A stretch of DNA of 64,000 nucleotides. Source: Akkermansiaceae bacterium (lineage in GTDB: Bacteria > Verrucomicrobiota > Verrucomicrobiia > Verrucomicrobiales > Akkermansiaceae). The stretch lies in NCBI GenBank assembly GCA_028822935.1, contig JAPKCM010000011.1:1-64000 (forward strand), written 5' to 3'. The position numbers were made by a program, and so were the translations under genes. The notes under the pieces are model-generated. The model did no database searches. It had not been told where the DNA came from and saw only the letters and a list, made by a program, of their open reading frames with translations. Shown one piece after another: positions 52,770 through 61,009 of the stretch. Position 1 is the first letter of the stretch, and each line of letters starts with the position of its first letter.

Positions 52770-53618
52770 TTACAATGCGGGGCGCACTTGGTAGAACATC
52801 CGCAGGGTTCCCGCAGGTAGATTGTTGTCGGTGAAGGTCGTGAACTCGCCCTCCGATGGATAGCCGTCGTTGAGTTCTTCCCAATCGCCCAGCGATCTAC
52901 TCAGATCGGTCGTCCTCCAAAGGCTATAGTTGTGGCTGGGTTTGGATTTGAACGTGAGGACGACGTCCTCGTCGACGACATCAATTTCTGTCACCACTAA
53001 ATCGTTTCCTGCCGCGGCGTCGGACACAAGGAAGGCGATGTCGCCGATCCCGAGGCGGTCGCCGCCAGGTCCAGCTCCCGGCTGATCGTAGAAGGTTGAG
53101 ACCGCCTCGAGGCGCACGTAGCACGCGGTCACGGCCTCTGGAAAGGGGAAGCTCTGCCAGGGAGATTCTTCCTGCACCGCGGTGAAGGAGGGGTTGGATG
53201 TGATAGTCGTTCCGTAGCTCTCGTCGCCGAGAAGCGCCTCGGCATCCGTAGCGAAGCTGAGGTTAAACTCCCTCATGCCGTTGGAGTTGCTGTTCGCGTA
53301 ACCCCAATAGCTGATCTAGCTCAACGGGACATCGGCACCGAGATCAAACCAGATATATTCCGGTCCGTCGTGAACCGAAATATAATTGGAGGGGAAACCG
53401 CCCGGGGCGTCCGTATACCAATTATCGGCACCGCCCAACTTACTGTGGGGCTCCGCAGCATCGAACCCGACGCCAGGACCGCCGGCCAGTTCGGGGTCAC
53501 CGCCCGGATTGGCTCCGACCATGTTGTGGTCGAAGGCGCTGATGGGAAGGAACTCTGCTGCGTTGGCGACGCAGGCTGAGGCCGCGAGTAGCGAGGTGGA
53601 GATAATGATACGTTTCAT
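52770..53618 (-). pseudogene. Secreted discoidin-like gene interrupted by an in-frame TAG
   Basis: Two frames in the same phase are separated only by one TAG at 53316-53318. Part 1 begins with a signal peptide (IIISTSLLAASACVANA) and a discoidin-like (F5/8 C) start, with FDLGADVPLS before the stop. Part 2 continues ISYWGYANSNSNGMREFNLSFATD, as expected in the same domain, then CYVRLEAVSTFYDQ and a beta-type tail LRMFYQV. A single substitution (for example GAG or CAG to TAG) explains it. The full product would be 282 residues. Alternatives are a nonsense-suppressed codon or sequence error. No ribosome-binding site near a downstream start is obvious. Confidence 0.7.
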
Positions 53619-53907
53619 TATAAGTCTATCGTTATTGTTGTGTGAGATTCGCTCAGCTAGCCATCCCTAAAATCGAGTTTCGATCCGGCCTTGGAGTAAT
53701 CCTGTCCGTTGATAGCAAGTATTTTTTCCCTCAAGTGCAATTTCCAGGGCGATCAAGCTAGAGAGAGAGAAGGCTCCAACTGGCGCATTCATCGACAAAG
53801 CTCCAACAACTTCTTCGCGCTCGCCGGAGGAAGCGCCGTCACCGCAGGAATTGATGTCAATGACGGCCAATCGCACCACGCCTTCGCCGCTTCAGAAGCC
53901 GGCGTTA

Positions 53908-54255
53908 TCAGCTCAAGCGCTTCTTCTCACCTGACTCATCGACATTCACAAAGGTGACCTTTGTCGAAAAAATCACCTCTCCTTGGCCGGCCCTACCCCG
54001 GCGAACTTTCACTTGATAGGTCACAGAAGTAACCCCCTGAGTCACCTTTTCAGACTCAATCGCCAGAATCGTCCCTTCTCGCACACTGTGCCGAAAGACA
54101 ACTTGATCCATCCCGATCGTCACAAAACGACACTCAGAAAAATCCAGAGAAGCCGCGATCCAACTCGCTTCATCCACCCAGCCCAAAAGGCAGCCTCCAA
54201 AAAGGAACCCGAACTGATTCAGATCCCCGGGTAAAACGAGGCGGTGGGTTTCCAT
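53908..54255 (-). CDS. Hotdog-fold acyl-CoA thioesterase
   Basis: A 115-residue YciA/BACH-type hotdog protein. It has THRLVLPGDLNQFGFLFGGCLLGWVDEASWIAA (the first strand and helix with catalytic Asn/Asp, of the type DxNxxGxxFGG), MDQVVFRHSVREGTILAIES and FSTKVTFVNVDESG. It probably hydrolyses acyl-CoA esters. It lies 27 bp downstream of khpB on the same strand. About 290 bp between it and the discoidin-like gene hold no recognised feature. Confidence 0.9.
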   Translation of the reverse strand: METHRLVLPGDLNQFGFLFGGCLLGWVDEASWIAASLDFSECRFVTIGMDQVVFRHSVREGTILAIESEKVTQGVTSVTYQVKVRRGRAGQGEVIFSTKVTFVNVDESGEKKRLS

Positions 54256-54281
54256 GGAAACATTGAGATCTCAATCGCGCC

Positions 54282-54746
54282 CTATTTCAGACGGATGAGG
54301 ATCTTCTTATTGCGCATGTTGCTATCCTCAGAAACGCTTTCGACCTCAGGATCATCGACAAGCGCGTTGTGCACCAAGCGACGATGATACGAGTTCATCG
54401 GCGTCATCCAAATTTCATTTCCGCTGGCTTTCACCTTATCCGCGATGCCTCGGGCCTTATCTTGCACTCGCTCTTCTTGCTGGGCACGGAACCCATCGCA
54501 ATCCACGCGAACCCGTGGTGCATCGTCGTTCAGGCCGCGCAGAATCCGGTTAGTGAGATACTGAAGATCGTCCAAACGATCTCCGCTCTTCCCGATCAAG
54601 AGAGTTTGATCGGGGGAAAGAATATTAAGAGTCAAATGGTCCTCATCACCGTTAACTTCGATTTGGTGTTCAAATCCGAGCTTTCCAAGCATCGTTTCGA
54701 GGATCTTCTTCGCTTCTGCGGCCACGTCTGACATGATTTGGAGCAT
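54282..54746 (-). CDS. khpB: KH/R3H RNA-binding protein KhpB (Jag/EloR)
   Basis: A 154-residue RNA-binding protein of the Jag/KhpB family, without the N-terminal Jag domain. The KH domain (residues 20-80) has TLNILSPDQTLLIGKSGDRLDDLQYLTNRI. The R3H domain has MNSYHRRLVHNALVDDPEVES (Arg-x3-His). KhpB proteins bind small RNAs and influence cell division. ATG 54746 is preferred over 54734 because GAAGGGGAG precedes it at good spacing. YidC and RnpA, the usual neighbours, are not here. Confidence 0.92.
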   Translation of the reverse strand: MLQIMSDVAAEAKKILETMLGKLGFEHQIEVNGDEDHLTLNILSPDQTLLIGKSGDRLDDLQYLTNRILRGLNDDAPRVRVDCDGFRAQQEERVQDKARGIADKVKASGNEIWMTPMNSYHRRLVHNALVDDPEVESVSEDSNMRNKKILIRLK

Positions 54747-54855
54747 AGGGCTCCCCTTCGGGCCGTCAACTCATACTCACCGAATCGGCGGGCTTCTTTT
54801 TATTCCCATATTTTGGGAATAATCCCTTCTTACGTCGCTCAGATTAGTCACACCC

Positions 54856-55062
54856 ATGAAATTAGCTCTTCTCCTCACGGCCTTCGCCCTTTGTTCCTGT
54901 GCAGAGGTTTCCATTGTCGATCAGCCCCAGCTCAGCAAACCGGCGATGAGTTTTGCGCAAAAAGGGGCCGATTTCTCAGAGTTCACCCTGGTGAGCCAAT
55001 TGGAACGCGGTCGCACCAGTAGTTCACAAAGCGCCGGAGGGGGCTGCGCCTCATGCCACTAA
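54856..55062 (+). CDS. DUF4266-like small lipoprotein ending in CxxCH
   Basis: A 68-residue lipoprotein (KLALLLTAFALCSC, lipobox-type LCSC) with the DUF4266 pattern: QLSKPAMSF in the middle and a Gly-rich C-terminus. Family members usually end GGGCGCN; this one ends GGGCASCH, a CxxCH sequence that could take covalent heme or bind metal. It lies 31 bp before the beta-barrel gene. In other genomes DUF4266 proteins sit beside DUF3570 barrels, thioredoxin-like proteins and ApbE-type flavin transferases (recalled from the family). No ApbE gene is seen here. Confidence 0.72.
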   Translation: MKLALLLTAFALCSCAEVSIVDQPQLSKPAMSFAQKGADFSEFTLVSQLERGRTSSSQSAGGGCASCH

Positions 55063-55093
55063 AGTGCGACGAAGAACAACAATCATCACGTTC

Positions 55094-56254
55094 ATGAAGC
55101 TCCTTTTCCTCTTTCTCCTCACTGGACTCGCCTTCGCAGGGCCCGCCGATTCTTTCTCCTCCATCGAAGAATCGTCCTCCGATGCGGAAGACTCCGGGTC
55201 TTTTTTCGATCGTGTCTTCACCGGGATCCAACGAGTCGATCAGGACTTCGATATTTTGGATGACCGTGACGTCAGTGTCTGGCGGAGCACTTTCGCCTAC
55301 CGTCAAGAGCGATCCCACTGGAATATCGAAGCCAACGTTGGCTACACCGATATCTCAATTGACTATTCAGATCCCGTGGGAGGAACATCAGCGACCAGCC
55401 GCCGGGAAGACTCCTGGTCCGGAGGCTTGATTCTGGGGACCGACCTTTCTGAAGATCTCTCGCTCACCCTTGGATTTTCGCGCTACGAAGGTTTCAACAA
55501 CTACGGATCCGTATGGATTTCGGAATACTACGATCAATTTGTAGGAATCCCTGATCCGACCAATTACAATCCAGCAGACCCAAATGGATCTACTTTGAGT
55601 GGCAACCTGATCTGGGACTACGACCCTGGAGTAGCTCGCCTCACCCTTTCCTTCTCTTACGGAAATGACGAAATCGTTCCTGCCTGGAGCCTCGTTCCGA
55701 ATCCCGGTAATTTTTTCATCCCCGAAGCAACCCCGACCGGAAGCTCTTTCGATACCTACACTGGGTCCGTCGCTTGGGCCAAAGCGCTCAGCCCCTCGCT
55801 ACGCACGCAGACGACATTCCGCTTCAGCGACGTGACCGAACTTGATCCGCGCTTCCAGCTACAAAACGATACTGCCTGGGCCATTTCGGATAACCTAACC
55901 TTACGCGCCCAAACGGGAGCGTCGATCCAACATCCGGATTTTGAGGCCTTCTATGGGGGACTTTCCCTTGTTTATAATCTCAACGCTAATTGGAGTGTCG
56001 GAGTTTCAGCCCGCGTCTACGACGATACCGGCGAGATCGTCCCCGTAGGATTTAACACGGCTGCACCAGCAATCAGCTCGACCGAGTTCAGCGCCTCTCT
56101 CGCTTGGCAAAAACTGAGCACGACAGTTCGAATCTCCGCTGGAATCTATGACGTCGACTACGACCCGCTTGGTCCTTCTAACCAATTCTTCGCAGACCTT
56201 TATCGTGACCGTAGTTTCCTCGTCACGCGCCTTGCCCTCACCCACACTTTTTAA
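55094..56254 (+). CDS. Outer-membrane beta-barrel protein (DUF3570-like by context)
   Basis: From ATG 55094 a 386-residue exported protein (KLLFLFLLTGLAFAGP). After a Ser/Asp-rich linker the rest is made of alternating amphipathic strands (VSVWRSTFAYRQERSHWNIEANVGY, LTLSFSYGND, LVYNLNANWSVGVSARVYD). It ends VTRLALTHTF, with the C-terminal Phe used for BAM recognition. This fits an outer-membrane barrel of 14 or more strands. Context next to the DUF4266-like lipoprotein suggests DUF3570, but sequence hallmarks are not decisive. It is 3 bp from the next gene, so it is co-transcribed with the selenoprotein gene. A GTG at 55064 is a less likely start. Confidence 0.75.
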   Translation: MKLLFLFLLTGLAFAGPADSFSSIEESSSDAEDSGSFFDRVFTGIQRVDQDFDILDDRDVSVWRSTFAYRQERSHWNIEANVGYTDISIDYSDPVGGTSATSRREDSWSGGLILGTDLSEDLSLTLGFSRYEGFNNYGSVWISEYYDQFVGIPDPTNYNPADPNGSTLSGNLIWDYDPGVARLTLSFSYGNDEIVPAWSLVPNPGNFFIPEATPTGSSFDTYTGSVAWAKALSPSLRTQTTFRFSDVTELDPRFQLQNDTAWAISDNLTLRAQTGASIQHPDFEAFYGGLSLVYNLNANWSVGVSARVYDDTGEIVPVGFNTAAPAISSTEFSASLAWQKLSTTVRISAGIYDVDYDPLGPSNQFFADLYRDRSFLVTRLALTHTF

Positions 56255-56257
56255 AAA

Positions 56258-57283
56258 ATGAAATCCTGCTTCCTTCCCCTCTTTTCCCTCGCTTCCTTCG
56301 CGCTGGGTGGTCCCCCCGAACCCGGAGATTCTTCAGAAAATGTCACCTACTCTCTGGGCGGAAACTCCCTTAATAACCAAAACCAGTTCACTGAACTAAC
56401 GAACTCACAGCTCTCAGATCTGGCAGGCAAGGTCATCCTCGTCGCTTATTACACGCCCTGGTGATCAGGATGAGCCACTATGGTTTCTCAGTTGGGAAAC
56501 GAAATCATCGACCACTTTAATGACGCCTCACGTGGCAATCTCGTTGGAAGAAATGACAGCGGAATTGAATTCACCTCCATCCTTCTCTCTCTCGAGACTT
56601 CGGGTTTCGACAGATTGATCAGGATGGCAGCTGAAAACAACGGGTTCTCCCAGTATGGCCTGGATTCACTGAGTGATCGCAACACGAATGTGCGAGATGG
56701 CTTCAGCTTCTATCGTGGAGTTGAATCAACAGGGCCTCCGGGATCTCTTAGCTTCGCCCAACGGCGACGCATCGTTGTCATCGATAATAGTGATGCTTCC
56801 AACCCGGTCATTCGCCACAATGACCTCCCCCTGGGTTCAGGTTCTCTCGGCGCTCCCAATGTCGCGCTCATCCAAGCTGCTATTAATGACACTCCTGCCC
56901 CCAGTGAACTCGATTTCAACACCTGGCTTGCTGATTTCTCTCCACCCGCCGGACAGGATGGAACCTTCGACGATCCAGATCAGGACGGCTCCACCAACCT
57001 CCTGGAGTTTTCCTCAGGCACGGATCCAACGAGCGCTTCCGACTTTCCCTTTCAAAAATTAGAGGTATCCGAAGACGGATTTCAACTAACTATCCGCCGT
57101 TTCACAATGGCGGGAGGAATTGCGCGAGGATTTGACTCAGGAACTCTCGGCAATCTTTCCTCAACCACCATTGATGAAAGCAATGCCACCTCGGTTTCAC
57201 TCGGCGGAGACATTGAGGAAGTGAGCATCCCACTCCCGGCCAACTTCGGCCCCTTCATCCGACAAACCGTGACTCTCCCATAA
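56258..57283 (+). CDS. Putative secreted thioredoxin-fold selenoprotein with a UxxU motif (two in-frame TGA)
   Basis: One frame from ATG 56258 to 57283 (341 codons) is broken only by TGA at 56462-56464 and 56471-56473, giving TPW-U69-S-G-U72-ATMVSQ. The TGAs fall exactly at the two cysteines of a thioredoxin CxxC: a beta strand (GKVILVAYY) and TPW precede, and a helix (ATMVSQLGNEIIDHF) follows. Both sides read coding-like and in phase. A signal peptide (CFLPLFSLASFALGG) predicts periplasmic export. The C-terminal ~130 residues include DDPDQDGSTNLLEFSSGTDP, a calcium-binding DxDxDG repeat common in secreted Verrucomicrobiota proteins. A hairpin suited to a SECIS follows the second TGA. Plain pseudogene stops cannot be excluded, but two such placements by chance are unlikely. 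Confidence 0.8.
56483..56500 (+). promoter_or_regulatory. Candidate bacterial SECIS hairpin
   Basis: GTTTCTC (56483-56489), loop AGTT (56490-56493) and GGGAAAC (56494-56500) form a 7-bp stem with one G-U pair. The loop G at 56491 is 18 nt after the second TGA and 27 nt after the first. This meets the usual bacterial SECIS rule, recalled as a G among the first loop bases and about 16-37 nt from TGA. Confidence 0.6.
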
Positions 57284-57322
57284 GAAATTGTCAGGTGGCT
57301 CGGGGAAGGTTATCTTCCGCCC

Positions 57323-59041
57323 ATGATTCGCCCGCTCCTTGCCGGATTCCTTCTAACCCTCACTTCCATGGGTCCGGGATTGGCAGCGCCTGTTTTCGTC
57401 GCGCCCGACGATTCAGTTCCCTTGATTCGGCGGGATCTCATCCCCCTGGACTCCGCGGCGATCGATCATTTGGCAGATGCTTTGACCACCTTGGCAGACA
57501 GTCCGCTTAAGAATAACGCGCTCTCCCTGCGGCAACGCGCTCAACTTCTAGCCCTCACCTTGCGTCTTTCTCCTTCGCAGAGCCGCGCCCGCGAAATGCT
57601 CCGGAACGTGATCAACGGCAGCTACCAGCCTTCCATCCAGGAAAGTCGCAAGAAGAGCGCGCGAGGCCATGGTTTCCTCACCGCAAAGTGGCTCCTCGAA
57701 ATGCCCGAAGAGAGTGAAGGCAAGCACCTCGGCAATCTCCTTCTCGATGTTCTCGCACCGTATCAAAGCGATCATCCCCTTTTAGAAAAAAGAGCCCCCT
57801 CTGATGAAGACCGATGGAAGGGAATCATCGCGCCACTGACCACTTTCGAGAACGCTTCCAAGCCGCAGCCACTCGACCCGACACCGGAGACTCCGGAAAA
57901 TAGCAAATATGCCACCACCGGCCTCCTTACAACGACTCCGCTCGTGACCGTGATAAACGGCCAAGTCAGGTATGGCCCGGTCAACGTCCGCCTCATCCTT
58001 ACCGAACGCGGCAAGGGCCAATTGAAGTTCAAGCCCGCTCTCACAAGCTCGAATGGTCCAGAACGTCCCACTCAACCCCTGCATGACGCTCTCATGCAGT
58101 TTTACCAAGGCCAGGACCGCCCGCTACCCAAAGGCTACGATCTTTATCTCGATACCGGCAGAGGGACCTACGCCGAAAGGAATAAGGAAAACATCACCGC
58201 CCCCCTCGCCATGATGCTGGACGCAGCAAGCACGGGCCGCCCCCTTGCTTCAAACATCGTCCTCTTCGCCCGCCTCCATGCCGATGGCTCCCTTTCCCGC
58301 CCCTTCGAGAGCTGGCCCCTCATCTACTCACTCCGAAATAAACGACCCTCCGCAGGAACCCGCCTCCTGGTTCCTCCCGAACTCGCAGAAGAACTCACCG
58401 CTCTTCTTGTTCTCGAACATCCAAGCTTTCTCCTTCGCTTTGAAATCATTTCCTGTGCTAGCTTCAATGAAGCACGTCAGATCTATCTCGAAGACGCCCA
58501 ACAACCGGACGACATTCAAGCCGCGAGCAAGATCTTCAAAGAGGTAACCGAAGCGCTCAGAAGAACCTCCGATGGAAACATTGCCGCCAAGCTCGTCTAT
58601 GACAGTGTCAAATCCCGACTTCAAGAGGCCGCCGAAGCCTCTCCGAGGCACCTTTCCGCCCAAATTCTTCTCAAGCAAGCATCAGGAAACCACCCATCCT
58701 CCTTTTCCACTCCCATGTTCGCCCGCGAGTTCATTCGCATCACGGAATCCCTCACTAATCCTCCGGACATCCACTACAATTCCAGCTCCAGAGCGCTTAA
58801 AACCTTCCAAACCGAACAAAAGGCTCTCCTCGTAGAATTCAGCGAGAGCCGCCGGGTTTCCCAGGACGACGACCCTCTCGTTGAAGAAGGAAAGAATCTC
58901 GTCGATAAGTTGCGACCGGTCATCCGCTTGATCGATAAAGACCAATCAATTCCTGCTACCTTACAACTCACATTTTGGCTCAAGGAGGTTACTTTGTTCC
59001 GGGATCGTCTCAAACGCCTTACTGGCAATTCTGAGCGTTAG
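57323..59041 (+). CDS. Secreted Lon-fold pseudoprotease (inactive paralogue of the next gene)
   Basis: A 572-residue exported protein (signal peptide LLAGFLLTLTSMGPGLAA) with a helical N-terminal half. A central region aligns to the Lon S16 proteolytic domain of the next gene: LPKGYDLYLDTGRG, then ITAPLAMMLDAASTGRPL, and ADGSLSRPFESWPLIYSL. At the positions of the catalytic pair, GPSAG of the neighbour is ITAP here (Ser replaced, probably by Thr) and VAGKIRGA is FESWPLIYS (Lys lost). The C-terminal part is helical. It is 40 bp from the selenoprotein gene and 58 bp from the Lon gene. A binding or regulatory role is inferred; the family name is not known to me. Confidence 0.7.
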   Translation: MIRPLLAGFLLTLTSMGPGLAAPVFVAPDDSVPLIRRDLIPLDSAAIDHLADALTTLADSPLKNNALSLRQRAQLLALTLRLSPSQSRAREMLRNVINGSYQPSIQESRKKSARGHGFLTAKWLLEMPEESEGKHLGNLLLDVLAPYQSDHPLLEKRAPSDEDRWKGIIAPLTTFENASKPQPLDPTPETPENSKYATTGLLTTTPLVTVINGQVRYGPVNVRLILTERGKGQLKFKPALTSSNGPERPTQPLHDALMQFYQGQDRPLPKGYDLYLDTGRGTYAERNKENITAPLAMMLDAASTGRPLASNIVLFARLHADGSLSRPFESWPLIYSLRNKRPSAGTRLLVPPELAEELTALLVLEHPSFLLRFEIISCASFNEARQIYLEDAQQPDDIQAASKIFKEVTEALRRTSDGNIAAKLVYDSVKSRLQEAAEASPRHLSAQILLKQASGNHPSSFSTPMFAREFIRITESLTNPPDIHYNSSSRALKTFQTEQKALLVEFSESRRVSQDDDPLVEEGKNLVDKLRPVIRLIDKDQSIPATLQLTFWLKEVTLFRDRLKRLTGNSER

Positions 59042-59098
59042 CACACGATTTTCTCATTACCGGTTGATATCATAGATCACTTTGCCTTAGATTCCTCC

Positions 59099-60823
59099 AT
59101 GGCTTACGCGAAATCCTTTTTGCTCCTTCTCTTTAGTGCCTGCTACCTGCTAGCAGATACCTATCGACCGCCCAACCTCGACAAGGAAATCTTCGATGTC
59201 GACAAGATCAAAATCGACAGGATCTCTGAGTCCTCTCTTTTTGCCGGGCTGCTCTCAGTTGCGAAAGATTTCGACGAAGAAGATCATGAAGTGGACTTTG
59301 AACTTCGCGGTCATGCCCTCGCCATCGCTGGCCGCTTGAAGCCAGACAATGACAACTTTCTCAGCATCCTCGGCGACCTCAAGGAACGCGGCAAGGCCAA
59401 CAGTGTCGACGGAATGACCACCTCACACGCCGTTTCCAAAATCTACCGTGGCCTTCGTGTCCTCATGCGAAAAAAGGACAACGAGGACAACGTGAAGCTT
59501 GCGAGCTACTGCGCAGATATCGCCCTCCGCCTCGATGAGGGTGGCAAGGAAGCCAAGAAGATTAAGGAAATCCTCGAAGAGGCCGGTCAGCCCGACTGGA
59601 AGGACATGCTCGGTTCTCCCATCTACAACACCGGTGGTGGTAGAGGAGGACCTCCCAACGAATTTAAGGAACGTCTGGAAACCATCCCTGGTGGTAAAGC
59701 TGAAAAGTTCGCGGGCATCCAGAGTTCCGTTTATGCCCTTTCCGTCCGTCAACTTTCAAACGGTCGCCACGCAGGTGCCGCCAGCTCTCTTTCCGCCACC
59801 GCCCTCCGGGACAAGGATGTCGATGGTGTTGAATTCCACATCGACCAGAAAGTCGGCAACATGACCGGCAACTCACTCGAAGAAATTGCAAAATTCATGC
59901 GTGTCCGCCACGAAGAGGCTGGTCGTGTTCCTGCTGGATATAAGGTAGAAATGGCCTTCGAGGATAAGGACGGCCTTCTCGATGGACCTTCGGCGGGCAC
60001 CGCGATGTCCCTCATTATCGACGCCCTCTTCACCGGAAATAAGCTCGATGAAAGTTTTGCCTGCACCGGAACAATCACTGCCGATGGCAAAGTGGGGAAG
60101 ATCGGTGGAGTCGCAGGAAAGATTCGTGGCGCCACGAAAAAGAAATGCAAGCTGGCCGGAGTCCCCGCCGAAAACATTCCCGGTGTTTCTGACATCTACG
60201 TCCTCGATGGCATCGAACCACTCATCAACATTCAGGTCTTCTCGTTCGCCAAGTTTGAAGGAGCACTGAAAGTTGCCTCGGCAAACAAACCCACCGAAGT
60301 GCAAGAAACGATCGATGACTTCAACAAGATTGCCACCCTGCTCAAGGATCAGGGTGAAGATATGCTCAAAAGCCCTGCCGTCATTTCCAAACTCGAAAAG
60401 GTCGTTAAGGCAATGCCCAATCACGAGTCGGCCCGTATTCTTCTCGAAGTTGCCAAGGGAACCCCACCCAAGACCCTCTCAATCGGGGGCTCCTTCCATC
60501 AAATCGACACCGCAACTTCCAGCATCAAACAAAAGATTCAGATGATCAGCTGGACTGAAGAATTTAACCGCGAGAGCACCGACAAGGCAGACGCCGCTGA
60601 GGCTCTCGAACTCCTCAAGGAAGTGGATAACAAGGTTGATTCCCGCCTTTCCGATTTTCAAAAGGCGATGCTCGAGATTACCGAAATCTTCCACGATGGA
60701 CGTAAAGATTCTGAGAAAGACGACGAATTTGTCGAACGACTCAAGACCTCTTGGGAAGAAGTCCAGTCCGAACGAAAGAAGCTCATGGAAAATCCAGAGA
60801 TCATGGAGGAACTCTACGGCTAG
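59099..60823 (+). CDS. Secreted Lon-like serine protease (S16), without ATPase domain
   Basis: A 574-residue exported protein (FLLLLFSACYLLADTYRPP). After a helical region of about 190 residues and a GGGRGG linker, a Lon-type S16 domain extends over residues 225-380. It has FEDKDGLLDGPSAGTAMSLI (nucleophile Ser298) and GKVGKIGGVAGKIRGATKK (Lys341). The 43-residue Ser-Lys distance equals that of E. coli Lon (679-722). Lon's AAA+ module is missing, so the protease must act without ATP, outside the cytoplasm. A helical C-terminal region (residues 400-574) follows. It is downstream of its inactive paralogue. A terminator follows at 60871-60897. Confidence 0.85.
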   Translation: MAYAKSFLLLLFSACYLLADTYRPPNLDKEIFDVDKIKIDRISESSLFAGLLSVAKDFDEEDHEVDFELRGHALAIAGRLKPDNDNFLSILGDLKERGKANSVDGMTTSHAVSKIYRGLRVLMRKKDNEDNVKLASYCADIALRLDEGGKEAKKIKEILEEAGQPDWKDMLGSPIYNTGGGRGGPPNEFKERLETIPGGKAEKFAGIQSSVYALSVRQLSNGRHAGAASSLSATALRDKDVDGVEFHIDQKVGNMTGNSLEEIAKFMRVRHEEAGRVPAGYKVEMAFEDKDGLLDGPSAGTAMSLIIDALFTGNKLDESFACTGTITADGKVGKIGGVAGKIRGATKKKCKLAGVPAENIPGVSDIYVLDGIEPLINIQVFSFAKFEGALKVASANKPTEVQETIDDFNKIATLLKDQGEDMLKSPAVISKLEKVVKAMPNHESARILLEVAKGTPPKTLSIGGSFHQIDTATSSIKQKIQMISWTEEFNRESTDKADAAEALELLKEVDNKVDSRLSDFQKAMLEITEIFHDGRKDSEKDDEFVERLKTSWEEVQSERKKLMENPEIMEELYG

Positions 60824-60870
60824 TCCGGCCTCTCTAAAGCGGTTACGGCAATCCGCCTCTATTGCGGATC

Positions 60871-60897
60871 AAGTCCGGGGAATCACTCGGACTTTTT
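60871..60897 (+). terminator. Rho-independent terminator after Lon-like gene
   Basis: AAGTCCG (60871-60877) and CGGACTT (60888-60894) pair perfectly, followed by T-rich sequence. A second small stem (ATCCGC/GCGGAT, 60850-60869) precedes it. Confidence 0.8.
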
Positions 60898-61009
60898 GTT
60901 GTCCGCGAAGAATCTAGGATCTCAAATCGCGCACTCCAGGTTGAGCGGGCTTCACATCATCGATTCGCTCCATGAGCGCAAAGAACGAATGGCTCGATGG
61001 CAAAGTATC

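Noticed and set aside
56462-56473. Reading the two TGA codons as ordinary pseudogene stops
   Set aside because: Both fall exactly at the CxxC positions, the frame is intact otherwise, and a SECIS-like hairpin follows; not fully excluded, hence confidence 0.8.
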